From Patagioenas fasciata (lineage: Eukaryota > Chordata > Aves > Columbiformes > Columbidae), in the NCBI RefSeq assembly GCF_037038585.1, contig NC_092523.1, forward strand, positions 33,023,501 through 33,087,500: a DNA stretch of 64,000 nucleotides, in the 5' to 3' direction. Shown here one piece after another: positions 37,001 through 50,675 of this stretch (the first letter of the stretch is position 1; each line of letters opens with the position of its first letter). The position numbers and the translations under genes are program-made. A model generated the notes under the pieces. The model was not told the DNA's origin, ran no database searches, and saw nothing but the letters and a program-made list of their open reading frames with translations.

Positions 37001-38415
37001 CTTTATATTTAACCAGCGGTCTTATAGAGTAAGACATGCAATAAATCATTGCATATGGCAGAACTGAAACATGAAGAGCAGTATTTTGAGGATGTAGAGT
37101 TAAAATAGAGGCTGGTATACTAGTCCTGAAGGTTGGTGAGAATGAGTTCATTAGATGCTAGTTGCAACAGTTTCAAGAGGACTTACAGGCTGAAAGTTGC
37201 ACTGAAGAAGTTTGTGAGCAAAGATCGTGTTTGGTCAGCAGAAACAGGTATGCTTTCAGGCTCTTGACATTCTTTTTTTTTTTTTTTTTTGGCTTTCTTT
37301 TTATCTCTTGGCAGAAATAAGGCTGTTTAGTACTAACTTGAATTCTGAATATTTTAAGTTATTTTATGCCTACTTTTTAATTTAATTTCTTTTTTTTTCT
37401 CTTTCTGAACACTGAATGAAAGATAGAGTAACAATTGCAAATGTAAGGTTCCAAACAATAGAGGTTAGGATTTTAATATTTATGTCACATTCTAACGGGT
37501 TTGAATGTTTCTGTCATGTTCAAGATGTGTTGGATCCAGTGACAGAAAAGTTCTTCATAATCTCATTGGATTTCATTGAGATCAAATACTTAAATTTTTA
37601 TACTAAAATGTCAGTTGGGGTGAGATAAAAGGGTAGGAAAATAACAAGACTTTGTGTTGCAGATTAAGTGAAATGAATATATGTACAGCTACACACCCAT
37701 ACACAGCAATATAGAAGTTTTGCAGAATTATTTTCCTCCTGGTGTGTGTGTGTAGGATTTTCCTACACTGAATGATCTACTGGACACAACACTTTGTGAG
37801 CAGAGTTGAAATTTTTCTGAAATGTATGCAGAATTCAAAAGCAGCCAGGGGGGCTTGGGATCCTCTTATTTGAGATACCTTATTCATGAAAATTAAAAAT
37901 GGCTGTTTGGCCTAGGGCTTTTGAAAGAAGGCATAAAAATTAAAGGGAAATTCCTTGCAAAGGAAGACATTCATGCTTAATGCTAAACAGATACTCAGCA
38001 TGCCAGACTTAATGCAAACACCAGGAAGAATGCCAAAATAGAGGAACTGCGCAGTGTAAGTGTCAGCATGAGGGGGGTAAAGGATTTTAAGAAGATAAAT
38101 ATTCATTTTAGTCCTTGTGCTGTTTGCAGGAGGGAAAAAAGGAGATGTGAGCATCAGCATTACTCTTTCCACATGTGTAAGTAAGCACTGGACAAGGACA
38201 AAAATATTGAGTCGTTACTGTGGAAGTTATTCAGACTTCTGGGTTCATTTCTGGTTAGCACAGGGGAGATGAGGGTGATCAGTGTACCTAGAGAGAGATG
38301 GACCCAAGTGGTATTCTGAATTGCTAGCAAGGACTAAACTCTGTTCTCTCATCTTTAGCCTTAACATCTGTCACTACATGGGAACAAGCTGACATTTACG
38401 TAGCAGTGCTTTCCC
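34041..38415. other. Unique AT-rich non-coding DNA
   Basis: It contains T runs at 36173-36187 and 37273-37290. Small frames have no recognisable domain. No gene or interspersed repeat seen. Confidence 0.55.
37273..37290. repeat. Poly-T tract (18)
   Basis: An uninterrupted run of eighteen T, without an attached retroposon body. Confidence 0.85.
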
Positions 38416-38435
38416 ACTAGTGCGGCCGCAAGCTT
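38416..38435. other. Abutting SpeI, NotI and HindIII sites
   Basis: ACTAGT, GCGGCCGC and AAGCTT follow one another with no spacer. The surrounding DNA is AT-rich and CpG-poor, so a NotI site flanked exactly by two six-base sites stands out. It could be natural, or a trace of a cloning linker in an assembly. Confidence 0.9.
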
Positions 38436-41400
38436 TGCTGTGTCCTCTTTGCAGCTCGTCTTTTTTTATCTTGTGCTTATACAAGCAAGGCTTAGCACCT
38501 CTGGTGTGTAGGATTAAACCCTTGAAGCTGACAGGTGATATTTGTAAAGTATAACTTCCGCAAAACAGGATATTTGGTCTGTTGCAAGCTTACCTCATCA
38601 TCTTTAGTTAATTCGCGTATATCCGCATAGGAACTTTCAGATGAGTATGTCTGGAGGGGTTATCTTAAGAGATAAGAGCAGCTAACAACCTCACATATTC
38701 TGTATTTCACAACAAAGACAGAAATGATTCAATGAGTTAGTTGTGAGTGACAGTAGGAGTAAGAATTACACGGTGCATGTTCTCGGCTTCATTCGTAGCA
38801 GAAGGAAGCAAAAGTGGGAAAGGACGCAGGAAAAACTGTTGGCATATTTGCTATGTTATAGTGTGAAAGGTAGAATATCACTTTTGATATCGCTCCATTA
38901 CTTTTTATACTATTAATACTCAACAGTGGCTGACATGCCTGAACTTGAAGTCAATAGATAACTTCATTTCCATAACTGTATCTTTAGGTTTTATTTAGAA
39001 AATTTAATGTGATCTTTTTTTGAAGGGGTGGAGCTCCAATCAGGTATATTGTATGGGCTATGTTTCATCCATTGCAAGTTGTTTCTAAATTATGTACTAG
39101 CTTGACGAGAAAAAAAAAAAATAAAAGAAAATAGAAACAACAAAAATCCTTTGGGTCTGGAAATTGTAAAGCTTTACTTACAATGCTCTGTTGAAACCCC
39201 GATGAAACACTCTCATGAACTCAGGTCAGAGGGTGTTTATTACCTAACATTTTATCTGTAAATTAATTTGAGACATAGCAGTGATTCTTTAACAGAAAAT
39301 TAAAAAACGAGAAGATTCTAAGTGACTATGATCTAATTTTGCCTGTCAGGATCCCACTACTTTGCAATCCTGAAGTTGAGTAGATTTTGAAGCAGCAGCA
39401 GTTCTGATTGAAGGGAGTAACTGCCAATAAGGTAGGAATTTACCCCTGACAGGACAACTGACAGTCATCACAGTAACATTATTACTAAATGTTCTAAATG
39501 TACTAAAAGTTAATCCATAAACAAATAAAATTACGTGTGAGGAGAGGGGGAGGAGGAAAAGATGATTAGATGCAAGGAAGAGTGGAGACCTGCAAGGTAA
39601 CAAGTATTCATTTTAATTATTTTTTTTCTTTTAGATTATTTTGAAACTGATGGCATTATATCCCTGAGAAATCTCATAAAGGAGAAAGAAATGACAAAAT
39701 TAAAATTTTACCTCCCAGACTTAGTGCAATTTCTGTTCATAACTCAGAAAGATTGATTTCAGCATTCCAATGCATTCTTAGTTAAAGTTAACATCCAAAT
39801 AAAATCCTCCACAGATGGAATTACCAGCGTAGCTCCCGACAGAGTAAACTATTTGTTTTTGGCTCATAGTCACCCCTAGCTGTTGTTTGACTTCTTTTTA
39901 AAAAGTTGTCTGCTGGAGAGCTACACTAGCAGTGTAATTAAAAGCCCAGCAGTAAAAACTATAATATCTGAATGCAAATGATTTTTTTAAAGAACAGCTT
40001 CTGGAGCAAGACTAAAGCACACATATCCTGTACATTTTGTTTAAAAGGTGGCTTTCCCCCCCTTCAAATAGCAAAACCAGTGTAGCTCTTCTGTTTGTGC
40101 TCATGAAACTGATCAAACAGTGATTATTTTCCTAACTGCAGACCTATTGAGTTGAAATTTGACATTATCAGCATTTCATTAAGGACTGGTTTAAATTTAG
40201 CACAATATATAATTACGCCTGCAATAGGCCAATTGTCACTACATTAACCAGGCTTATCTCACCACAGGGTCTCCATGCCGGAAGAGGCCATTGTGTTCTG
40301 TTAGCCTAAAAAAATCATCTTTGTCCAAACCGTTGTTATTAAGCTAATAACCTTGAATATCTGCAGATGACTGATTTAGTTATCTAGTTTCAGGGTAAAG
40401 ACTAACATGTTAGAAATTAACTTTTTTATCTCTTGTTATCTCATGTTCCACCATTTCTAGTGACAGCCTAAGCAAACTGGATAGGATCCAGAAAAACGAG
40501 TTTCAGCTGAAAATCCTGGCCAACACATCATCGGGGGAAATGTAACACCTCTGAATAGGATACTGTCCCTACAAACACAGTAGGAGCTGGGTGTATATGC
40601 TGCTGGGTGACAGCTGTCTTGTGTTTTTCACAGAATTTCTAAGTGGCTGGAGAATTCGATCAGAAGATCATCTTGGAGGGTTTCAAATTTACAGCCAAAT
40701 TTCCGTTCTGTTGGAAGGAGTGAGTAAGAGCAGAGTACTGACCGAGGTCCAGATCTTGCAAAAGTGCTAATTGAATTTACATACTGTTAAAGTCCTAAAG
40801 TTTTCAATTGTTATATATATATACTTCCCCCTTTTTGCCAAATGCAAAATTCACCTTAAAGGAAATATTTATTCTCTTTTCTTGGACAACTTGTTGCTCT
40901 CATCTTCTTTCTACAAATCTGGCCATACTCTCTCTCCAAATGCTCACCACTGTGCCTGTCCTTATTTTACTTTGAATAATCCCCTGGAATGTGACTGAGA
41001 TAAATTCAGTTTCTGAAAAGGAAGAAATTAAACTCATGCTCTAATATTACCAATCAGAGATATTCGGGAGCTTTGTGATGTAATAATCTGTGCCTCTACA
41101 TAATCTGAAATACAGAAAACTCTTTAAAGATGTGTTGATAAGCTTGTTCAGTGTAAACTGTATCAAAAACCAAAAATCATTCAAAAGGTATCATGATGAT
41201 ATTGTAATTGCCCGTACTTCTTGCAAGGGAATGTTTTCTTTTGTGTATATAACATGATTGTCTCATCTTTATTCTCCACCTTATGTATAAAAAATGCCTA
41301 GAAAACCGTGTTAAAGAGGAATTAAGTTCCACATGCATGGTAGGGATAATTACTTGCTGATTTATATTTGACATGATTCCTGAAGCTAATACTCAGCAGG

Positions 41401-44400
41401 TGTCTTGTTTGCATTTGAGAAAATGACACAATGTAAGGACATGTGTAAATCCTATGTCAATAGCAATTACTCATAACTAGGTCAGGCTATTAAGGATGTC
41501 TAAGGAGACTTTCATATAGCTTTTAATTTTAAACTGAGTTATCTTAAAAAATCCTAATTGTCCCATTCACACATACAAAATTAACAAAATTATTTATTCA
41601 TGAAAACATATAATTTCCCTATTTAAAAACTTGACATTTAAGCCTATGTAATTAAAATCTTGTGAATTATTCTGATTAATTAATTGGCACAAGCATTCGA
41701 AAAGAGTTGCAAATATTTCTAATTAATTTGTATATCACAGAAAACAGTGTAAGTACTGCAGTGTGTCTACTTCATTGTGTATGGACAATCGTTCCCTTTA
41801 CTCCTCTTTTTTAAAATATATTATCTTCCTATTCCATTTTCTTTTCTAAACAAAGGTACAGGTACTGGCTGAGAGTTATTTTACAGATGATCCCTGATTC
41901 TCATAGTGAATTACTCTTTCTCCACAGGTAAAGCCCCAATTTTAAGAGTTTTGCTAATATGCTTAATTCCCTCCATAGTATCAGATGTTTACAAGCATCA
42001 AGATATTCAATATTTGTGCATGCAAAGAGACTTCTCATAAGTGATTAACTTTAGCTTCAGGACTGCAGTATATGTTGGCTTGGTTTTCCAAAATGGCCTG
42101 AATTTTTTGGTTCCTGTTCAGCATCTTTCACCAACACTTAGTGCCTCCTGTCCTTTCACTGTGTGTGTGACAGAGTTGAGCTCTTCTCAGTCTTCCCTCC
42201 TAGCTCTGTCCAGCTCAGAACTGATGTTTTGGCTCTATTCACACTCTGCTAGCGTGCTCTCTTTTCACTTCTCTGATAGACATTTCTTCTCTTGAAGCCT
42301 TTGCTTACAAGTTTCTCTATCTAGCTTATACTGTAACTGCAAATTATTTGTGTCCCAGTATGCCATTGTAAGAACCTAGTATACTGCTCTGTAAATGCTC
42401 ATGCTGTATTCATAAACATGTCGTCATGAATGTTGTTCAATGTCATCTCTTTTTATTTTTCATGTTTTTCCTAATGCTTTGGTTTTTATTAACTAATTTA
42501 GTTACACTTTCATTTTCTTCTTTGATTATACTTGCAAGACAATGGTACACAGTATGAGAAAAAAAAAGCAGAAATACAATTTGGGGTTTTTTATAATTTA
42601 TACTCTGTTAAGATACTTAAAAACATAATCAGGAGATTAATTTAGAAATAACAAGCTTCTTGCACTATTTTAGCTAGAAAGGCAAAAACTGTCTACAAAA
42701 GAAAATAAAGTGATTAAGGAAACTCATTGAATATTATGTCACATTCATATTCCGTGTTACTTAATTCTAGAGATGGAAGGACACAGATGACTCAATTGGT
42801 TATGTTTGCATTTATTCTAAAAAAATGCTAAATAACAGGTGGGGGAGATCCACTGGTTTTGAAATATAGTGAACAAATGTGGTCTGTAGAAAGCATTTCT
42901 GTCTTAGTCTGACAGCTGCACTGTGATTTAGAGTCTGATCCTGAGTTATGACCTCAAGCAAAACTGTATGTATGTCAATGGGAGTCTTATTTCTCTAAGA
43001 ACTGCAATATCTGACTCTCAGCTATATGGCAAAATTATATGGTATTCTGGATCCTTCAGTATTAATACTTAAGATCTGTACATTTCAGAGCAGCTCTGTG
43101 CCTGTATTTGCTAGAAGAGGCTTTTCAGCAAATAAGTCTTTTTGCTCCTGTGCTTGTAAGAAAACAGTAGATTTTATGGTCTTCAGCTAAACAAATCCTA
43201 GAATGTGAAATTGAAGGGGAGAATGCATAAATAAATAAAATAAACACTCTTCTTCATTGCACAGTACTTGAGATATTTCTGCCTCCAACTCTATGGTCCA
43301 AGTCAATGCAGTTTCAGAGGAAAATGGGAGATATCTGCACTGACATTCTCTGTCTTTCTACATTTTTCTTCCCTTCTGTTACTCATTTCAACACTTCTGA
43401 ACAAATTTTAGGAGTTTTGCTTTCCATTTTCATGGCATCCATGGCCTAGCTCTGAAACATGCACTAACATTTGTGGTGGTTCGAATTTATTATTATTAAG
43501 ACAAAACCATTGGGGTCTTTCCAGGTACAAGAAAAAGACTATGAAATGTTCAGTTTGGAAAAACTCTCACTAGGAAAAAAAAAAAAAACAAATCAAACCA
43601 ACCAAAAAGGAAAAATTACCACCCGGTTCTGCTTATGCTGAATATTTTTTAAAACATTAATTTCCTTTATTTACTTTACAGTATATCAAATAGTTGCAAT
43701 ATAATCTCAGTCTACAACTATTGCATATCTTGATGAAAAATAATAGACCCCTCCCCATTGTCTCTTTCTTTGAGCATGGCTCAAGTAAGTGATCAGAGCA
43801 TGCCTAAGATCTATAGTGATCAGCTCAAGAACAAACTTGATTCCCATTAGAGGAAAAAAAAAAAGAAAAAAAAAAAGAGGTCTGTGGGATTCTGTTCCTT
43901 GGGTCAGGATCCCTTTTCTTTCTAAGTTCCTTTGAGCAATTTTTTTCCTCAGAGTTTCTGAGCAAATCTACTGACTTTGTGCTAGTTTTTTTGTATTCCT
44001 TACACAGGTAATTTACTTATATATAGCTGAGTTCTTGATTTGACATAATTATTTTTTTCCAACTAATTTCAAAAACAAGAAGGCAAATGCGTGTTTAGAT
44101 ATTTGGGTGAAAACTGTTCACTTTGTCTCTTTTTTTATGAGCCTAACTCATGGGAAAAAATCTTGCAATATCCATGTTGAATTATTGAGTAAACTAAGGA
44201 AGGCCAAGGAGGGAGTGATGTTCATGCTCTGGAACAGTTAGCGAGACCAGCACCTTATATAGTATTTTTTACTATTATCAGATATTCTGAAACAGTAAAA
44301 AAACCTTAAAGTATAACAAAGGTAAAGGAAAAATATTTGAGTTGCTTGGTTTCTTTCCTCAGACAGTCATTTATTTCTCAAGTTCCCTTTTTTTGTCACA

Positions 44401-46060
44401 AATAAGAAGAAAGGAAAATGAGGAGGTAGAAAAGGGGGATACATGGACTATGAAAGAAGAAACTTTTTTTTTTTTTTTTAAAACAGTGGATGTCAAGAAT
44501 AGAAAACAATCAGCTAATTATGGATTTTAGTAAGAAATCTGTGGTGGACTGAGTGCTCAGCCAGCAGTTTCAGCAAACAAATGCTATTTCAAGAAAACAG
44601 AATTTTAAAACTGTATTCTCACATGGAGATAAGGGTGTTGCTTTGCTAACCCTTCTTACTTTATTAGCGTATGTCAGGCCTTAATGGATAAAAGAACCAA
44701 ACCACACTGCAAATAAAGATATCTACTCTTAGTACAGCATGATTTGCCAATAATTATTGGAAATTGAAGTATATACAAACATCTATGAAAGATACAAAAT
44801 GAAGCATACTCTGAAAGACACATCTTCAATTCTTTACTCATACTGCCAGTGTACTGAGGCACATGCAGAGTCACACATAGACAGAAATCAACTTAATTTT
44901 TTTTCTTATATTGAAGAAAAAAACTGATTAAAAACCCAGCAGTTAAGGTGCTTATTGAGATGCTTTAGTACAGCCAGATGCCCTGCCAACCTGTAATTTT
45001 GACATGGATATTAATTTACCTTCCAGGCATTTTCCATGAAGAGACTTACTGTGCTTTGCAAATAACAATGCTTCTGTCTTCAGAGTGTGAGGTCTGAAGA
45101 AGCATATGTATGTATGTACGATTAAAATTCTATTCTGCTTTAGTTCTTATGTTTTTCAATTACTTTTTCAAAGCCAAATTTTAAAAGTATGTGTCATTGA
45201 ACAGAAGTTTTGCAAAAGTAAATATTTTTCTCCTCCTTTTTGCATTTGTCTGAGAATATTTCTTTACATTCATTGGTTTTGAATAATAACTGTATGCACC
45301 CACTGAAAGAGAAAAGCATTTAGAAGAAAAGATGTTACACTCAATATGTGTAATGATGTTGCAGAAGATCATTATGTAAGGGAGCACACTTTCTCATGGA
45401 TCCTAATTCACAAGCAAGTTAATTAAATTAGTTCTGGCAGTTACATGGGTCATACATCAAAAAGAAATGATTTTTATCTTAAATGACAGCTGGCATTAAA
45501 CTGTCTAAAACCTTACCTTTGTGTAATACAGCAGTATATAATACAGGAGAATTACATTAATCCACGTGGATACTAGTGGGGCAGAGTAGCCTGTTTTGCT
45601 TTCTGTTCTTAGCCCCTTTTCTTTCCAACAACTAAGTATTTATGGCCACAGAGGATGTAAAATATGAGAATATACTTCAAATATTATGGAATACATATAA
45701 CTGAAGATTGTGACACATATGCCTATAAACAACATGTACAGCACTCCTATGGGGAAATGTAAGGAACAAACAATATCATGTGGCAAAAAAAAAATATATA
45801 TAGTTAGCCAAAGACACATGGGAAAAGTAACATATTTCCTCAATGACCAACTTGAGGCTGATTACGTGTTTTCCTGGGAAAATCTCTCATCAGTATTTGA
45901 TTTGAGGATGCTGATGCAAAATTTAACGTGCAAATGGCTCTTTCTGTGTCTGTAAGGTATTTATTACTCTAGTTCCTCTTCTTTTGTTGCTAATTATGTA
46001 TCACATATGTCTTACATCCAGCATCCTCCTTTCTTTCTATCATCAACATTTTGAATGTAA
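38436..46060. other. Unique AT-rich non-coding DNA
   Basis: No interspersed repeat or gene recognised. It contains a stretch at 40040-40460 that looks like candidate conserved non-coding DNA and a 57-codon open frame at 40597-40770; both are in the findings. T or A runs occur at 44464-44480 and near 43850-43875. Confidence 0.5.
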
Positions 46061-46069
46061 TTGCTTCTG

Positions 46070-46270
46070 TAGCAGCAGCTTCTTCACCACTGATTCCCCT
46101 TCAGCCTCTGCGCTGGCTTCCTACAGCACCTACAAACACTGGCATTAACAATCTCAGTTTCCTCAAAGCTCTACAGACCCTCTTTTGCATTCTCATCCTT
46201 CTCAATCTGCTGCCCTCAGTTGATCACACCCTCCTACTGGCAACCCATATTTGTGAATTAATGCTGTCCT
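46070..46270 (+). mobile_element. Possible ancient L2-like LINE reverse transcriptase relic
   Basis: Within a 92-codon frame (46051-46329) the segment LKALQTLFCILILLNLLPSV and then DHTLLL resembles the motif A neighbourhood of L2-clade LINEs, where a VLLDLSAAFDTVDH-type segment is followed by LLLET. The DNA words AAAGCTCTACAGACCCTCTT and GTTGATCACACCCTCCT fit that family well. About three residues around the catalytic Asp seem deleted, and downstream similarity fades. Old L2-like remnants do occur in sauropsid genomes. A chance match cannot be excluded. Confidence 0.35.
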
Positions 46271-46329
46271 ACTTCTTTAGTTTGTGCTTCTTTATTGTCC
46301 TACTCAGTTACTGTCTTAGCATCCTGTGA

Positions 46330-47561
46330 ATTTCTGCATCTACAGTCAAACTCATTCTAATCCTATCAATGGGCACTATTAAGTCCTAAGTCTTTCCTTT
46401 CCATAACACAAGATCTTGGTATGTCTTGTAGAAAAGGGACTCCTACATAAAGAATCATATCTCCATGGATTCTATCCATAAAATTTCCCCTGAACCATCC
46501 ACTTAATTTGGTCTTGCCCATTTTCACTTTGAAACACTTCGTGGGCCTGTGCTTAACCTACGTCACAGCCTCACTGTAAACTACTTAATATATGACCTCT
46601 GCACGGTTCTACAAAACTATGTGATAAAACCCAATGCTATGCTACATGCACAATGCTATTAAAAATGTTTATTGCATGACTTGTATTGATGCCTTATCTT
46701 AATTACTGGTTCCTAATTTGCAAAAGTGCATATTTTCCTCAGGTTAATGGCTGAAACGTTAATATTTACTTTTGGATTGCTTTTGTGGTGAGTCTGGCAG
46801 CTACTTATGGCTAGTCGTGTAGAACAAATATCACAGTAAAAAAGCACAAAATTCATATGTGTGTTGTGAAGGCATGTTTCTCAGTGTGCTGATGGGAAAA
46901 ACAATGTTTTTCAGCAGAACTTAAGATACATAGAGAAATATATACTTGAGGTCTTTTAGTAATAAAAAATATCCCATTGTGCAGAGTTTAGTATGTAGTT
47001 CATAAGTAAACACAAACTTGTTTTTCCCCTTGAAATATAAAATACTATTCAAAAGCCTAAATAGCTTCCTTGGGTAACTTGGAATTTAAATGAAAGTGTT
47101 ATCAAAGGCTTGGCAGAACATATTTAAAATTATCTGCTCAGAGACCTCAGGAAATTACTTTTTCCTATGCCTCTGTTTATTTCATGGCAGTACATGCTTA
47201 TTTATTTGTACTTGCTATGTCAAGATAAACAATTCAAACAAACCAACCCCTCTTTTTATAGTAAATACACTTATTTTGAATATGGTCCTTGTCAAAACCA
47301 GAAGACCTGACCTAGGCAGATTGCTAAGTCTGCAGGGTGAATGTTGTCTCATGCTGAAAATGAACAAACAGGAACATTCCTCCCTGACAGCTTCTGGAGT
47401 TGGTTTGTTAGTTTATTGCTAGAAGAAATACATCGAAGACCACAGGCACTTCACTGTACTGAAAGTGAGCTGAGGGGAAGCACGTCTAGCTTTAGGGCTT
47501 CGCATTGATAGAGAATCAGTGGTAGATAACGCAAGCTGCTGGTTTTTTTTTGGTTGTGGTG
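46330..47561. other. Unique non-coding DNA
   Basis: No recognisable gene. A 110-codon frame at 47090-47422 has no known domain. The first few hundred bases are pyrimidine-rich and could be further decayed parts of the possible L2-like relic. Confidence 0.45.
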
Positions 47562-47579
47562 TTTTTTTTTTTTTTTTTT
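47562..47579. repeat. Poly-T tract (18)
   Basis: An uninterrupted T run, preceded by GGTTTTTTTTTGGTTGTGGTG. Confidence 0.8.
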
Positions 47580-47864
47580 AAATTTAAAAAATTAACTATA
47601 TTTTGATAAGTTTTAAACCCTTCCTTTTTCTGAATTAAATGTTGTGGTATTTGTCTTCCTTGTGTTTATTTTATATTACTAGATTTCCTGTAACTAACCA
47701 GTGATAAGCAAAACTGACCACAGACACAGGTCCATCCTAGCAGCCACTATGTGGCTATCATGGACAGTATCCCTTTTTTTCACATCATTTTTCCCCCCCA
47801 TGTTTAGAAGCCTATGTTGTCTTCTTCCTCTCCATCCATCACAACAATTCCACAACCTAGAGTT

Positions 47865-47984
47865 AAAAACAAAAAAAAAACCCAAACCACCACCAACAAA
47901 ACAAAAACAAACAAAAACCAAACAAAACCCCCCAACCAACAAACCAACCACAACAACAAAACAACACCAAACAAACCCCCAAAA
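47865..47984. repeat. A/C-only tract of 120 bp
   Basis: Every base on the plus strand is A or C; the first T is at 47985. It contains AACAAAAC, CCACCA and CAACCAAC-like units and C runs of five and six. DNA made only of A and C can encode no stop codon on either strand, which explains the four long overlapping frames here (two per strand). It is not a gene. Confidence 0.92.
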
Positions 47985-47995
47985 TACCACCACCA

Positions 47996-50675
47996 GTTTC
48001 TTATTTCTTTGACCAAAGTTTTTTTACTTGGTTCATGAAACATTTTATAAATATTTGTTTGGGTTGAGAACTATTATTTCCCCAGATGTACTGGGTATAC
48101 ATCTCCAAGTCTTGCTTCTAGAATGTCTTGTCTGATTCAGTCTTAATTTTTTTGAGCATCTCAGAGAAGTTCTCTCCTAGCTTTCAGTTCAAAAAAGCAA
48201 GCTCATTACTGTGAAGCAGCTGCCTTTCCACCATTCCAAACATCTAATCTTGTATAAGCTATAGCAGAACCTCCTGGTAAATGATCTACTTAATAAGGCA
48301 TGTATCCCAAGAAATGGATAATGAATCTTTACACTTTTTCTTTTAGATCAGAAAATGTTAGAAAATTTTGTTATTATTTGTTTTAAATGTCTGCTCCTAA
48401 CACTCTTTAGTCTGGAGATAATTTTTTTTTTCATATGTCTGATACATAGCATAACAAAAATATTTTCATCTTGAAGAAAACTAGAAATTAAATCTTCATT
48501 CATTTGATGGATAAAGGCCAACCTGTGGAAATTCCCTGGAAAAAAATGAGCTCAAAATGTCAAATTTTCTTCAATTTTCTAAAAGGCTCAAATCTTTTAT
48601 GTTATTGTTGCTTGTTGTTATTTTTCTTATGATTGCTATCTTAACATACATTGGCCTCTATGTTGTACACCCATATGCTGTAACACAATCTGTCTCAACG
48701 ATATTTAAATACATTTTCTGATGCTATTGACATGCAAATAATCTTATGCCTTTTTATGAAGCTACATGAAATAGCTTATTTTCATAACTCTCCTCATAGA
48801 GGAACCAGTTCTAGCTATTTGTTAGGATTTGTAGGCTTAGCAATCACAGCTTCCCTGTGTTATCCTTCTGTTAGGAAGTTATCCTAAATCCTCAATTAAA
48901 TACTAAGAGAAAGCAGTTAATCACCTTGACAATTTTAACCGGAAACAATTATTGCTGGCAAATAATAAATATTTCACATTCATGGATCTGCAGTTTTTTG
49001 GCATGTGCACATTCCTGGTAGTTTAAAGGCATTCTCTGCCTGCCTTTAACTATACAAGGAAGGGACTTCAAGTGTTCGAGATTTGGAAAAATGAAGAAGT
49101 TAGGTCTGAATTCTGATCTACCATTGACTATGGGCTTAAATGTTCACAATGTTTGTCCCATTTGATGTGATGACTGATTCAGTCTTGGGTTATAGAAATA
49201 GTACAGAAGTTCACGGAAGAGAGAGAAATTTTGTCTTTGAAACTTGTGTAAATACTGTTAACTTTCAGCAACTGAATTTGCCTTTCATCCAGTGGAATTC
49301 AGATGTATTTCTTAATTATTATCCACAAATAATGGTTTCGCTTTTAACTTCAATTTTTTGGGACCTTACCAAGTATTTGTGATTTTTTTTTTTTTTTCTT
49401 CCCCAGATGACAGTTAAATGTTTTCTAAATCTTTGCAGCTGGTAATTAAAGAAATGAAATATTAAACATCAAAATAATGATAAATGATAAAACTATGCAC
49501 AGTGCTATCAAATCCTACAATTTTCTTTTAATTTTTTTTTTCTTCCTACTTCTTTATGCTCATGTTCATAGAAGCGAAGTAATATATTAGTGGACATAAA
49601 AAGGTGAAGAAGCCTTTAAAAATCAAAGCTAAGCAGAAAAAAAAAATAAACTTGTTTTACTGAAGTTAATAAACCCCACATTCTGAGACAAATATCCTCA
49701 AGCCATTTGTTTAAACAAGCATTAAGTTTAGCAGTGCTACACCATAACATGATACTCCAAATTAAACTTTTGCATCTCAAGTGACCTTTATAGCAGTTTT
49801 ACAGTTCATAAATTCTTTACAATGGTGCTCTGTGGAGTAGTTTTAATAAATCTTGATTGCACTGTAAATGTTATAGCACGTACTTGAAATGGCATTTCCA
49901 GTTCTAACAAACACAAGTGTGGAATGATTCCCCTATTCCATATGGAGAATTTTGCTTCAGTATTCATGAAATACTAGAGAATATTCCAGTAATGAGGGAG
50001 AAAATGCCACAAGTAACGCGGTCCTACTAGAGGAGAAAAACATCACTGATAAACACATTTATCAAAGTGGATTGAAAGCATACCAGCGCCTCGTATACCA
50101 ATAGGAAAATCTTCTTCAGTTTGCAGAGCTTCTTAAGTACTCCAGGATAGCTGGATAGAGACAGGATTTATGTTTTCCATTTTCTGTTTTGTTTTAAGAC
50201 TCGATTTCTTGGCAAAGTGTCAGGTCCATATAACTGTAAACTGTGTGGTCTTTTTCATTCTCCGCAATACACTGGGCTAAGTGCACATAGTTAAAGTATG
50301 TCTGCTTAATCTCATTTATCTGTTTAACATGATTCTTAAAAAAACCCCAAAAACCAAAAAACTAAACAGTATACTGAAAGAACTTTGGTAATGTGTTAAA
50401 TCATCTGTTTTGGTGTTAAATTTTGTTTCCAGCTGGATATCCTCCATCCTTTAGTCCATCTATTTACTTATTGACTCCTTAACACCTTTTCATGTGTTGT
50501 AGTTACATTTGATTAAAAAAATAATCACAATTGGGCCATCATTTTGAAACAACCATGGGTTCCTCTGTCTTAACATCTTATCTCTCTTTAGGAGTTCACT
50601 TATGAATATGTTTTGTTATTGTTGTGCCTATAATTTAGTTTCTCATTTACAACTGCAAGTCTCATAATAGTCACT
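47996..50675. other. Unique AT-rich non-coding DNA
   Basis: No recognisable gene, RNA or interspersed repeat. A T run lies at 49383-49397. Confidence 0.55.

Noticed and set aside
47694-48043. Four frames of 74-103 codons on both strands
   Set aside because: A/C-only DNA cannot encode stop codons on either strand, so the frames are a composition artefact.
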